From: Muraenolepis orangiensis
Lineage: Eukaryota; Chordata; Actinopteri; Gadiformes; Muraenolepididae
DNA length: 64,000 bases
NCBI GenBank assembly: GCA_027704905.1
Contig: JANIIK010000484.1
Span: 67,001-131,000 of the forward strand
Direction of reading: 5' to 3'
The translations under genes and the position numbers were made by a program. Below are positions 1-10,177 of the stretch, piece by piece (position 1 is the first letter of the stretch; each line of letters starts with the position of its first letter). A model generated the notes under the pieces. The model saw only the letters and a program-made list of their open reading frames with translations, searched no databases and was not told the DNA's origin.

Positions 1-846
1 GTATCTTTATGTGAACCCGTGCCAGTTTTAACGCAGTGTTAATGCCTGTCAGTGTTATGTCCCTGTCAGTGTTATGTCCTGTCAGCCGCTCAGGATTTTG
101 GTGTAATTCAGGAGGGGTGAATGTAGCAGGTATATAAATATACAGGAATGCATTCCACCAATAATCCCTCACGTTGTATTTTATTGTTCCAATATTATTT
201 ATTGTCACTTTTATTTTGGTATGTTTACTACAAAAGACCGTTTTGGGAGCTAATGCTTTTATTTTGAAGTCTTCACTCCCGGCAGTGACGTCATCTACCT
301 GCGTTGCACCCTCTCTCACTCAGTCGTTTGCATGGCAGACTGAGGTGAGGAGAGTTTGTCATGTGCTCTTTGTAGATTTCTGTTCTAAATGATGTTTACA
401 GTGTTTATATAATCTTAAACTGTGAAACAAGGTTATAATATCATTCCATGGTGCTAATGTGTTGCTGTGTAGTTGTTTTGCAGAAGTTTGAGTGTTTTAG
501 CAAAGTTTTAGTTAAGTGAACTGTTTAGCAGCACGTGCGAGGACTCACACACAGCACCCGCAGCATGTTTAATGGCGTCTTTTCCCCACCACAGACTGGT
601 GTGTTGCAGACGTCCATGTATATTAATGCTGCTGCATTATTGTGTTTATTTCAAGCAGGTATGTTTGTTGCTCCCATGTTTTTGGTCTATTGTGTTTTGT
701 ACTATGTGTTTATTTTATTGTTTTATTTACAGGTCTAAAAATACTAATTAGCCGGTGGTGTATACATTTCCAGTGTAACTGTAATTGTACAGTGTATTGT
801 GATCTATTGTGACAGATTTGATATCTGAATGTTTTATAAGTACTAG
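1..846. other. Unassigned AT-rich segment
   Basis: No convincing protein is encoded here; the small open frames have no recognisable domain. The stretch holds two exon-like blocks (316-344 and 595-658), described separately, and otherwise reads as AT-rich non-coding DNA. A block rich in short LTR-like motifs (CRE-like TGACGTCA near 286, TATA-like stretches near 131) would fit a promoter or LTR fragment, but no termini were found. Confidence 0.4.
316..658 (+). other. Two exon-like blocks separated by a GT-AG intron
   Basis: Block A ends at 344 and is followed by GTGAGG, a good splice donor. Block B runs 595-658, is preceded by TTTTCCCCACCACAG and is followed by GTATGT. The same two blocks reappear joined, without the intervening 250 bp, at 847-939. 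The exon reading is therefore supported by an independent spliced-looking copy, not only by splice consensus. The product is unknown; it may be the untranslated leader of an LTR element or of a host transcript. Confidence 0.55.
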
Positions 847-1062
847 TCACTCAGTCGTTTGCATGGCAGACTGAGACTGGTGTGTTGCAGACGTCCACGT
901 GTATTAATGCTGCTGCATTATTGTGTTTATTTCAAGCAGAGGAATAAATACGCCACAGTTTCGGCTAAAGACGACAACCGAATCTCCTTGTCCATCAAAC
1001 ACGTACAACACAACGCAGAGACGTAGCAAGGGTCTGCTGAGAAGTAGGAGCAGACCGGCTAC
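847..1062 (+). pseudogene. Retroposed spliced copy of the exon-like blocks upstream
   Basis: Positions 847-875 repeat block A and 876-939 repeat block B (64 bp each, about two mismatches). They are joined exactly where GT-AG splicing would join them, and continue from 940 into a third block carrying AATAAA near 944. That third block has no counterpart in the first 846 bases. This is what reverse transcription of a spliced RNA would produce. The AATAAA-bearing part resembles the R/U5 of the BEL-type LTR near 41.9 kb, so the source may be a BEL-like LTR transcript. Confidence 0.5.
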
Positions 1063-1093
<31 letters not shown>

Positions 1094-1257
1094 TGTATGT
1101 ATGTATGTATGTATGTATGTATGTATGTATGTATGTATGTATGTATGTATGTATGTATGTATGTATGTATGTATGTATGTATGTATGTATGTATGTATGT
1201 ATGTATGTATGTATGTATGTATGTATGTATGTATGTATGTATGTATGTATGTATGTA
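1063..1257. repeat. (ATGT)n microsatellite
   Basis: About 48 uninterrupted copies of the tetranucleotide ATGT. It ends exactly at the TA dinucleotide that precedes the Tc1-like terminus at 1258. All frames through it stay open on both strands, so the 86-131 residue open frames here are not genes. Confidence 0.98.
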
Positions 1258-1441
1258 CAGTTGAAACCAGAAGTTTACATACACTATATGAAAAGACACA
1301 TACGATTTTTTTCCGCACTGTCTGACATGAAATCAGACTAAACTTTTCCTGATTTAGGTCCGTTAGGATTACCAAAATTATTTCTATTGGCTAAATGCTA
1401 GAATAATGAGAGAAGGAATTTTTTTTTAAGAAGGAACAATT
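1258..1441 (+). mobile_element. Tc1/mariner-like transposon end (truncated)
   Basis: The segment starts with CAGTTGAAACCAGAAGTTTA directly after TA, the Tc1 target dinucleotide, and continues with TACATACAC. This closely resembles the terminal inverted repeats of fish Tc1 elements such as Tzf/Tdr2 and Sleeping Beauty relatives. Only one end is present. The other end and the transposase are missing, and the element stops where the 32-bp minisatellite begins. Confidence 0.85.
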
Positions 1442-2776
1442 GTTTGTTATGGATTAGCTCCTCGTATCGTCCAGTTTGTTATGGATTAGCTCCTCGTATC
1501 GTCCAGTTTGTTATGGATTAGCTCCTCGTATCGTCCAGTTTGTTATGGATTAGCTCCTCGTATCGTCCAGTTTGTTATGGATTAGCTCCTCGTATCGTCC
1601 AGTTTGTTATGGATTAGCTTCTCGTATCGTCCAGTTTGTTATGGATTAGCCCCTCGTATCGTCCAGTTTGTTATGGATTAGCCCCTCGTATCGTCCAGTT
1701 TGTTATGGATTAGCTCCTCGTATCGTCCAGTTTGTTATGGATTAGCTCCTCGTATCGTCCAGTTTGTTATGGATTAGCTCCTCGTATCGTCCAGTTTGTT
1801 ATGGATTAGCTCCTCGTATCGTCCAGTTTGTTATGGATTAGCTCCTCGTATCGTCCAGTTTGTTATGGATTAGCCCCTCGTATCGTCCAGTTTGTTATGG
1901 ATTAGCTCCTCGTATCGTCCAGTTTGTTATGGATTAGCCCCTCGTATCGTCCAGTTTGTTATGGATTAGCTCCTCGTATCGTCCAGTTTGTTATGGATTA
2001 GCTCCTCGTATCGTCCAGTTTGTTATGGATTAGCTCCTCGTATCGTCCAGTTTGTTATCGATTAGCTCCTCATATCGTCCAGTTTGTTATGGATTAGCTC
2101 CTCGTATCGTCCAGTTTGTTATGGATTAGCCCCTCGTATCGTCCAGTTTGTTATGGATTAGCTCCTCGTATCGTCCAGTTTGTTATGGATTAGCCCCTCG
2201 TATCGTCCAGTTTGTTATGGATTAGCTCCTCGTATCGTCCAGTTTGTTATGGATTAGCTCCTCGTATCGTCCAGTTTGTTATGGATTAGCTCCTCGTATC
2301 GTCCAGTTTGTTATGGATTAGCCCCTCGTATCGTCCAGTTTGTTATGGATTAGCTCCTCGTATCGTCCAGTTTGTTATGGATTAGCTCCTCGTATCGTCC
2401 AGTTTGTTATGGATTAGCTCCTCGTATCGTCCAGTTTGTTATGGATTAGCTCCTCGTATCGTCCAGTTTGTTATGGATTAGCTCCTCGTATCGTCCAGTT
2501 TGTTATGGATTAGCTCCTCGTATCGTCCAGTTTGTTATGGATTAGCTCCTCGTATCGTCCAGTTTGTTATGGATTAGCTCCTCGTATCGTCCAGTTTGTT
2601 ATGGATTAGCTCCTCGTATCGTCCAGTTTGTTATGGATTAGCTCCTCGTATCGTCCAGTTTGTTATGGATTAGCTCCTCGTATCGTCCAGTTTGTTATGG
2701 ATTAGCTCCTCGTATCGTCCAGTTTGTTATGGATTAGCTCCTCGTATCGTCCAGTTTGTTATGGATTAGCTCCTCG
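1442..2776. repeat. 32-bp minisatellite, about 42 copies
   Basis: The unit begins GTTTGTTATGGATTAGCTCC and has a period of 32 bp. Most copies are identical; the commonest variant is CTCC to CCCC in the middle of the unit, scattered through the array. The array begins inside the Tc1-like remnant and ends abruptly at 2776. Confidence 0.97.
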
Positions 2777-3431
2777 GTCCTGTCCCCCGCTGAAGACATC
2801 TCATGCTGTAGTTTTTCTAATAGCGGTTTGTTCTAGAAGCTCCTCTAGTTTATTGTGACCTTCTGCCGAGGACAACAACGCAAACAAACGCAGTTTGTCT
2901 CGTCCACGGACCACTGTCACCTTCACGTCCACGGAGAATTTTACTGATTTTAAAGATGGTGGAAAAAAACGTTGAGTTTGTTTTGAGTTTGTCCGATAAG
3001 CCCCGCCCCCAGCCCCGATAAGCCCCGCCCCCAGCCCCTGACGTAGTGGAGCATGCTGGCTAGCCCAGCTTCGAAGTGGAGCCGCAAACGAACCACTTAA
3101 CGGAGCCAGAAAGTGGCTCCATTGCGGTGGAAACTCAAAGAACTGGTTCGCGATGACGCGCAAGCTCCGAACCAGCTCTCAAAAGAGCTTGGTGGAAACG
3201 AGGCATTAGAGAACTTTTCCAGGTCGATCCGCACATGTTGCAGATTTTGCAGCCTCATCCGCTGTCTTATTTCCCTGCGTAACGTGATGATTCATGTGAT
3301 GAATCTGACTTGTGTGCTGCGCATTTAGCTATTGCTATCTCTTTAGGCTTCATCATGGCCTGCAACAGCTTCGCGATCTGGGCGTGATGTTGTACAGGTG
3401 AGCCATCAGCCTTCTTGAAACCACGGCCCTT
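2777..3431. other. Non-coding segment, possible MITE or DNA-transposon remnant
   Basis: No coding region is supported. It contains a duplicated GATAAGCCCCGCCCCCAGCC (about 2996-3037). The stretch around 3110-3210 has inverted and repeated words around GGTGGAAAC and GAACCAG, as in the ends of fish non-autonomous DNA transposons. No matching termini or target duplication could be fixed, so the assignment is weak. Confidence 0.3.
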
Positions 3432-4472
3432 CTAAATGGCACCAAGCAAATGGCAGACATTGTGTGCATAAGCAGAATCAGTGTATATTGTAACGCGCTG
3501 TCCCGACGCTAAATTACACGCTTCCGTGAGGGCGACCAGTTCGGCAAGCTGGGCTGAACATGGCTGTGGAATTGCCTCAGCTTTTTCTACCACAAATTCA
3601 GGACCTTGTGACACGGCATATCCTGCACACAACGTTTCTCCTACTCGATAACCTGAGCCATCGGTCCAGTACTCCAAGTCAGCTTCAAGCAATGGGAGAG
3701 TGACGTCCAACCTGAGCTTAGAGTACTTTTCTGCTTCCTCTACACAATTATGTGGTTCACCATCGTCAGAGGTCGGCAAGGTTTCTGCTGGATTAACTGT
3801 GTGACATCTAGCCAGTGTAACATCTTCTTGTTCAAGTAGACGGTAATAGTCTCCAATCCTTGGCATTGTTAAAGTGTATTTGCCATGGTTCAGGAGGTTC
3901 CTAAGACTATGGTGACAAAGAATAGTTACCGGGTAGCCCATAGTCAAGGCTGATGATTTTTCATACATCAGATCAACTCCTGCCATTGCCCTGTAGCATG
4001 GGGCAAAACCCATCTCCACTTCTGAATAGGCTACAGAGTAATAGGCAATGGGCTGAGGGCTGTTTCCAATGCCCGTTGGTTGGGTAAGGACAGCACAAGA
4101 TTTCTTGGAATAATCCGACAGTGCTAACGCTGGTGCTTCCTGCAATTTGTGTTTGATTGTGTCAAAGGCCAGATGACTTTCTTTTGTCCAGGTTAGATTT
4201 GAGTGCAGGCTGTCATTCCCTGTTTCCTTAATCATGGTCCTCAGAGGTGCGGTTATTTTGGTGTAGTCCTCGATCCATGCAGAACTATACCCTGTGATTC
4301 CCAGGAAGGTCTTAATTTCTCTCACTGTATGTTCATCAGAGATACTGCGATGTCCGGCTATAGATTTCCCTAGATAAATTACACGTTCTTGACAATATTG
4401 CAACTTTTTCTGAGAAGCCTTGTGCCCTTTTTCTGATTGAGTCTTCTTGGCAAGTCTTCTCGTCTGGGGCAC
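3432..4472 (-). pseudogene. ERV pol: RT connection and RNase H (degenerate)
   Basis: Read on the minus strand, the frame shows the thumb/connection region of an MLV-type reverse transcriptase followed by an RNase H domain. The RNase H acidic residues are visible in YWTDGSG, in the AQLAELVAL helix and in IYTDSAYAH. It lies downstream of the RT domain (4336-5055) in another frame, with the frame change around 4340-4470, and stops before any integrase. The first about 40 residues are out-of-frame sequence. RNase H would degrade genomic RNA during proviral DNA synthesis; this copy cannot function. Confidence 0.85.
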
Positions 4473-5055
4473 ACAGGATTATGTTGTCTACATACTGAAT
4501 AACAGTACTGTGTAGCACCTCCCCTAATCCTGCTAAATCGTTTTTTAGAACCTGATTAAATAAATGTGGACTGTGCTTGAACCCTTGGGGCAGCCTGGTG
4601 TATTCAAAAGCCTGACCTTTGTATGTGAATCCAAGTAAACCTTCACTTTCCGTACACAGGGGGAAAGAAACGAATGCTCCGCACTGATCGATCACTGTAA
4701 AGAATTTAGCCTCTGCTAGGATTTGTGTCAGTAACACATGTGGGTCAGGTACTTCTGCTGGGAAATTAACGACCACTTCATTGACAGCTCGTAGATCCAC
4801 CATACAGTACGAACCATCCGGTTTCGTTACAGGTAGCAAAGGTGTATTGCTTTGGGGAGTTTGGGTTTTCTTCAAGACCCCTGCCTGTAAAAGGCCATTA
4901 ATCTCAGGCTCAATCCCTTGAATTGCTGCTTCTTTTAATGGGTATTGCGGCTTCCAAGGAGGTTTAGTTCCTGGCTGAAGGTCAACCCTCACTGGCTGGG
5001 CTGAATTAACAAGTTCAATGTCTGTGCTGTGTTGGGCCCACAGATAGTCAGGCAC
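4336..5055 (-). pseudogene. ERV pol: reverse transcriptase fingers and palm (inactive)
   Basis: This minus-strand frame matches an MLV-type reverse transcriptase. Recognisable parts are a TPLLPVTKPDG finger segment, YCMVDLRAVNE, FTVIDQCGAF with the first catalytic aspartate, and LPQGFKHSP. The YxDD motif reads YVDN, so a metal-binding aspartate is lost. Protease is not found upstream. Sequence at 5048-6304 encodes gag-like protein, so pol follows directly on truncated gag. The element is gamma/epsilon-like by its RT, and differs in family from the plus-strand ERV at 22-41 kb. Confidence 0.88.
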
Positions 5056-5654
5056 CTGTTGTCTTTAATATCGTTGTCTGACTGGACAGCTTTGATTTCT
5101 TGCGTTCCCCTTGCTGTTCTTCTTGGTTGTTAAAGAGTTTTTCCTTAATCCCTTCCTCCTGTCGGCAAAGGCCCTTCATCCTTCTCTCAAAGGAGCGCAG
5201 CTGTCTTTTATCACAGGCTGCTTGGGCCAAACTTATTTCAGCTCCTAATTTTCCCTTTGATGCACCGATAGATCTCAATTCTTTGGTAATTCTGGTAACT
5301 TCTTCATCCATCTCGTCTATCATTCCTTTCCTGGGTGAGACTGTAGAAGAACCTCCAGCTTCTGATCCTTCGATATCCTCTCCACTGTCTTCTTCACTGC
5401 TACTTGACCCGCTTCCAGTCTCCTCTTTGCCGCTGACTTTTCTCCCTTCTCTTTCAGCTTTCGCCAGCGACTTTCTGATCCGTAGGTCATACCCTCCAGC
5501 GCACTGGTCTTCGTCACTAGAGCTCTGTCCATGGCCTTTTGACCTTTCCTTCTCTCCATGTTTTTTCCTCGTCTTCCTCGATGATGTTTTTGCAAGGTTG
5601 ACGATTCTCTGTGTTGGAGATGATGACCTCTGTTTCTTACTTTTACAATCTGGT
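5048..5654 (-). pseudogene. ERV gag central region, charged and frame-shifted
   Basis: On the minus strand this codes for very charged, Ser/Glu/Lys-rich and probably coiled-coil sequence, split over two frames (about 5320-5654 and 5048-5323). It lies between the gag N-terminus (5796-6304) and RT in the same orientation, so gag is the best reading. No capsid major homology region and no CCHC knuckle is visible. The element has therefore lost capsid, nucleocapsid and protease, or they were never in this copy. Confidence 0.5.
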
Positions 5655-5795
5655 TGAACCCTGTTAGGGTGTACACTGTTCCCCTCTGTATAAATAGCTG
5701 CCCACTGCTCCTAATACTAGGATGGGTTAAATGCAGAGAACACATTTCACTGTATGTTTACATGTGACCAATAAAGAGGATTCAATCCTCACCAT
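5655..5795 (+). mobile_element. SINE/LINE-like 3' tail inserted in ERV gag
   Basis: Plus-strand text includes GGATGGGTTAAATGCAGAGA and ends with CCAATAAAGAGGATTCAATC, the style of the 3' end of several fish retroposons that carry an AATAAAG tail. It interrupts the minus-strand gag reading between about 5650 and 5796. Exact borders and a target duplication could not be fixed. Confidence 0.5.
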
Positions 5796-6304
5796 TTGTT
5801 GTTGTTTGTTGGTGGAGTCTCCACTGGAGACATGTGTGAAAAAGGGATGTTGATTTTCTCCGTAAATTTCTCTGCTTCATAGTTCCTATCCAGGGCTTTC
5901 TCTCTTCTGTTTTGTGCGGCTTTTAGCATCTTCTGTCCTTCTCCCTTGAATAGTTCTAAAACTGCTGGTTCTAAAACTCGCTTGCTCGTTCGGTTATGAC
6001 CCTTTCTCCATGTCGTCTGTTCGGACTTATATGTGTTTATAAGCACCTCCATTTGATTTATAACCTCTGGATCAAACGTGCCTTCTTCTGGCCAGGGCTG
6101 ATCGATGTGAGCCCATCTCTTACCTTCTTCTGGCCAGGGCTGATCCATGTGAGTCCATCTCTTACCTTCTTCTGGCCAGGGCTGATCGATGTGAGCCCAT
6201 CTCTTACTCCATTTTTTGGACACTTTGCCAATTTCTTTTATCAAGGGGTTGTTCTTCTCTACCATGCCCACTGGAGTAGACGGCTTGTCTGAAGCCATTG
6301 CCAT
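5796..6304 (-). pseudogene. ERV gag N-terminus (matrix-like) with triplicated motif
   Basis: The minus-strand frame opens at MAMASDKPSTP (6304) and gives about 165 residues. A segment with VSKKWSKRW and TFDPEVINQMEVLIN resembles matrix of MLV-type Gag. In its middle, 14 residues around RWAHIDQPWPEEGK are present three times, from a 42-bp DNA triplication at 6081-6206. The frame is then lost at the retroposon insertion. No LTR for this element was recognised on either side. Confidence 0.6.
6081..6206. repeat. 42-bp repeat, three copies, inside gag
   Basis: Three head-to-tail copies, each 42 bp (14 codons), starting CCTTCTTCTGGCCAGGGCTG at 6081, 6123 and 6165. The middle copy has two substitutions. 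Because 42 is a multiple of three the gag frame is kept. Confidence 0.95.
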
Positions 6305-7050
6305 GGTTGTTATTACCAGTGGTTACAAATATTTATGAAACTAACCCTTAAACCAATTTATAAAACAATCTGTTCATTAAATAACACACTTGATAGTAAT
6401 CTTACAAATGCACAAAATACATAAACCAATCAATCAAATGAGTCGGCAAAACAATACCCCAAACAAAACAAATCAATGAATCAAATCAATCAAATAAAAC
6501 AAATCAAATGAATCAGTGAATCAAATCAATCAAATAAAACAAATCAAATGAATCAGTGAATCAGATTAATAAATTAATGAATTAATCAAATAAAACAACT
6601 CCCATTAATCGACAACTCAAATTAATCAATGAATGAATTAATCAAATAAAACAACCCATTAATCCCATTAATTAACAACTCAAATGAATCGATGAATCAA
6701 ATGAATATACAAGGAATTGCAACTCCTTTATTGCTGTATACCAGCTTAGCTGCTTCTTATAATTTTCAGTATATCAATAGGTATGTGTGTATCAGGCTAA
6801 GCTCAAAACCAGAGAGAGAGGGAGAGCGCTGACCTACGATCCCTACTGGCTGTCCAAGGAATTGGTTCTTTGGCCTTGTTTCCTTGAATCTCACTAATAA
6901 TAAAATATAAACATATTTTCTTATTGTAGTCTGTATGAATGACCCAGCCAAAATGAATTAGCCATATCAATCCTACAGTCATACAAGAACATGAAATGTT
7001 TATAGGGAAACGATTATAGGTGGCCCACAAAACTGCACCACATTTGGAAA
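6305..7050. other. AT-rich low-complexity stretch
   Basis: From about 6420 to 6715 the sequence is a degenerate array built from AATCAAAT, AATGAATC and AATAAAAC words. The rest is AT-rich with no supported gene. It may be the leader and LTR side of the minus-strand ERV, but no LTR ends, primer site or polypurine tract could be identified. Confidence 0.6.
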
Positions 7051-7287
7051 TTGTATATACCTACGTATTACTGTAATAATACTGTAAGTATTGTGCAATT
7101 CATCTGTCAATACATTTAGATTTCATTTGATTTCATTTAGTTATATTTTGTTTATACTAGTTTAGTTTAGTTTGTTGTTATTTAGTTTTAGGTATTAGTA
7201 TATTTTGTGTGCATTTATTCCCCCTGTTTCAACTGTTGCACCTTAATTTCCCTCGGGATAAATAAAGTCATCTTGAATCTTGAAAAA
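7051..7287 (+). mobile_element. Rex1-like LINE 3' end (5'-truncated copy)
   Basis: This segment matches the 3' UTR of the larger LINE at 19377-19605, sharing TTGTATATACCTACGTATTA, TTTATTCCCCCTGT and AATTTCCCTCGGGAT and ending in a TCTTGAATCTTGAA-type tail. Only about 240 bp is present and there is no coding sequence, so it is a dead-on-arrival insertion of the same family. Confidence 0.88.
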
Positions 7288-7557
7288 GAAAGAGGATTAA
7301 TAGCCTAAATTCCGCCTAAAGAGCGCTGAAAACTAGTATCTAGGTTATTAACTTCTGTAAGATAAACCAATAAGGTGAGCTCTACCTCTGGTTTAGTAGA
7401 GTAGGTTATTTACTCGCATCACGTGGAAACAACCCATATGTTACATACAAAGAACAGAACAAAGGAGAGACCATGCTTCTCTCTTCATTTGCATACTAAC
7501 AACCTCGTCATCGGGTTGGATTTACATTGGGATCATGGCGACTCAGACTCTTGCCTC

Positions 7558-8480
7558 TGTCACGAAAGGGATTGTTCGGTGGGACCCAGAACGCAGACCA
7601 AGACAGTGGAGCTATAACATATAGCTTTATTTAAAGCACACAGACAAGAGAGTAATCAGGGACAGTCCAGGGGTCTGGGTACCGGGAGGTCGATCCGCGG
7701 AGTACCGGCAGGTAGTAGACCGGCGAGTAGTCCGGTACGGGAGAGGAGTCTGGGTACCGGGAGGTCGATCCGCGGAGTACCGGCAGGTAGTAGACCGGCG
7801 AGTAGTCCGGGACGGGAGAGGAGTCTGGATACCGGGAGGTCGATCCGTGGAGTACCGGCAGGTAGTAGACCGGCGAGTAGTCCGGGACGGGAGAGGAGTC
7901 TGGATACCGGGAGGTCGATCCGTGGAGTACCGGCAGGTAGTAGACCGGCGAGTAGTCCGGGACGGGAGAGGAGTCTGGATACCGGGAGGTCGATCCGCGG
8001 AGTACCGGCAGGTAGTAGACCGGCGAGTAGTCCGGGACGGGAGAGGAGTCTGGATACCGGGAGGTCGATCCGTGGAGTACCGGCAGGTAGTAGACCGGCG
8101 AGTAGTCCGGGACGGGAGAGGAGTCTGGGTACCGGGAGGTCGGAGTAGCGACAGGTACCAGACAGGTAATTATAATGACCGGGGAGCTCGTATAGACCGG
8201 AGTAACGCGAGACAGGCGGGTGACGCGGGATAGGCAAAGAATCTGGATTTCCGGGACATCAGCGTGGCGATTCCGTCCAGAATGTACTAACGCACAAAGT
8301 AGCAACCATGAAGTACGACGTACGACCTAACGCCGGGATAACGGGAAGCCATGGTATATATACCCCAGGTGAGGGGATTAGCAATCAGCCACGGCAATTG
8401 TGTGGCTAACGACAGGTGTGTGTGCGCCGCCAGCGCACGTGGCTTGGCCACGCCCCCTGCCAACCACCGTAAACGTGACA
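7558..8480 (-). mobile_element. Solo LTR of a sushi-like gypsy family
   Basis: The 923-bp segment begins TGTCACG and ends CGTGACA, and is flanked by a perfect 5-bp target duplication GCCTC (7553-7557 and 8481-8485). Its ends, the ACCCAGAACGCAGACC-like block and the CACGTGGCTTGGCCACGCCC-like block match the LTRs of the gypsy elements at 9.3, 15.5, 27.5 and 52.8 kb. No internal region remains, so it is a solo LTR from LTR-LTR recombination. Orientation is by comparison with the minus-strand element at 27.5-33 kb. Confidence 0.92.
7673..8142. repeat. 75-bp tandem repeat inside the solo LTR, six copies
   Basis: Six full units of 75 bp plus a partial one, each containing ACCGGGAGGTCGATCCGYGG and AGTACCGGCAGGTAGTAGAC. 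The copies differ at a few positions. A related 74-bp array lies in the LTRs at 27.6 and 32.5 kb, so tandem expansion at this place is a property of the family. Long frames on both strands here are repeat artefacts. Confidence 0.95.
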
Positions 8481-9249
8481 GCCTCTTGCGTTTGTTCTAC
8501 GCCATGTGTGCCACCAAGGCCTACAGTACCACAAAGAACCACGTGGTCCACAAAGAACCACGTGTTCCACAAAATAACCACAAGTTCCACAAAGGGCCAC
8601 AATTTACCACATGTGCCACTAAGGCCTACAGTACCACAAAAAACAATGTGTTCCACAAAGAACCACAATCTACCAACATCTACCACGTGTTCTTTAGTAT
8701 CCTCCAAAGCCAATTTTACATAACATTATTTAATCACCAGTTTACACCCCCTTGGTTAAACCCAAAAACACAACTCCTACCTGAGTGGACTTTATTGCCA
8801 CTTCTTCGCCCGTTACTCTGTACTAGAAATACCCCCCATAATCCCTATGGATTCCCAGTAACAAGCGTCCTTGAGAAAATTATTTTCCCACTTTCAATAC
8901 GTTCTTAAAGCTACATAATCACTTTAACTCATCATTAGATTAAAGTGAGCGGCGTTTCTTTCCGTGAACGCCTGGTTTTAGGTACTCGTAACCTAGTGTC
9001 TTATCTTAAGTCCTAGGATAGGTTTGTCTCATTCGAATCCACATCATTGATATGAACTCGGATTACCTGAGCCCAAGTAGTGGTTTCCCGCTACCTCTTC
9101 ACTTTAACCAATCTGATAAGATTCTGGTTAATAGCTACTACGCATTTCCTATGGGCAGTAGGTAGATTTGTATTTTAGTAAAGGAAAAATGTCAAACTAC
9201 CTGGCCCCTAGTGTTATCACACAAACACATTGGGCTTAGAAGGAAAGGC
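8481..9249. other. Unassigned segment with degenerate CCACAAAG repeats
   Basis: 8515-8690 is a diverged tandem array built on ACCACAAAGAACCACGTGTT-like units. The remainder is AT-rich with no supported gene. Positions 8481-8485 are the target duplication of the solo LTR. The 185-residue open frame through the array is not convincing. Confidence 0.5.
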
Positions 9250-9287
9250 GTCGTTTATAGTGGTACTCCCACTCGACGAACTATTAG
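9250..9287. repeat. 34-bp satellite, left flank of inverted-LTR composite
   Basis: One unit of the satellite GTTTATAGTGGTACTCCCAC (34-bp period) precedes the insertion at 9288. The last five bases, ATTAG, are repeated at 15860-15864 as the target duplication. The array continues at 15860 and 19612. Confidence 0.9.
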
Positions 9288-9448
9288 TGTCACAAAGTGG
9301 GGAAGTGGGTTGGACCCCGAACGCAGACGCCGACAAGTGGAGCGATACGAAACGGCTTTATTTGCACCAAACACGCACACAGTCACAAGAGTGCATAGTT
9401 GAGTAACGACCTCACGCTGGGGTAAAGGAAAGACAACGTCTATATACC

Positions 9449-10096
9449 TGTTACGTCCCAGCTCGGGGAGAGTGGGAAAGAACATTTAACCAGTTGTACT
9501 TGGTAAATAAGAAGTTGTTTTAATAAATGAACATACAATAACGTTGGCAAAAACAGCCACAATCAAAACAAAAGCCACTAAGGCAGCACGTTACAGGAAC
9601 ACCAAAGGAACCGATGGAACTCCTTACATAAGAGTGGTATTATAAGTTGCCCAAACCAAACAAACACACAAACGAAACCTCCCTTCTACCAGGGGAAAAC
9701 GAACAGGGCTAACAAAAGAATATGCGGCTACAAGACACCGCCGGGGAAGCAAGGCAACCACGGCGCACGGGGCTCCCCAACACAACAGTCGTCAAGATCA
9801 CACACATCAACACACCTGCTAACAATACGTTCGTTAGTATCTCGGAGGAGTTATTGAGACGTCTGACACAGATTCAGACCTCCCCCGACTAACACGACGC
9901 ACACGGTCTTAACAGCTGTCGCCGGACAGGCGGCGCGGAGATTGGAGAGTCGAGCCTGACATCCTCCAATCCAGACCTTCGGATCTTCGGTCCCGCCTAC
10001 CGGGGGAGGTACAGGACGCCGGCATCCAATGACGTCTGGGCAACGGCACCGCTCATATACATAACACACACACACACAGAACCCGCAGCCGTAACA
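9449..10096 (-). repeat. 3' LTR of the TDP-43-carrying element
   Basis: 648 bp, by eye identical to 12995-13642. It carries AATAAA on the minus strand within the AT-rich outer part. It is preceded (minus sense) by the polypurine tract CTTAAGGGAGGGGG at 10097-10110. Confidence 0.95.
10064..10078 (-). promoter_or_regulatory. (TG)7 tract in U3, possible TDP-43 binding site
   Basis: On the coding (minus) strand the LTR reads TTCTGTGTGTGTGTGTGTTA about 20 bases after the start of U3. U3 of the 3' LTR is transcribed, so the genomic RNA would carry UG repeats. UG repeats are the established RNA target of TDP-43 RRMs. That the fusion protein binds it is inference. Confidence 0.4.
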
Positions 10097-10177
10097 CCCC
10101 CTCCCTTAAGACACAAACCTATGGTTTTGTTAACCAAGCCTACCAGCAAACCTACCTAATAGCACACACAAACATCA

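Noticed and set aside
904..1375. Frames of MYVC or HTYI repeats
   Set aside because: Translations of the (ATGT)n microsatellite.
1442..2776. Possible CRISPR array
   Set aside because: Units are directly adjacent with no unique spacers, and the context is a vertebrate genome. The same holds for the arrays at 7.7, 14, 40.1, 55 and 58.6 kb.
7656..8305. Frames of 128-224 residues with SRYPDSSPVPDY-type repeats
   Set aside because: They come from the 75-bp array in a solo LTR; no start or domain outside the repeat.
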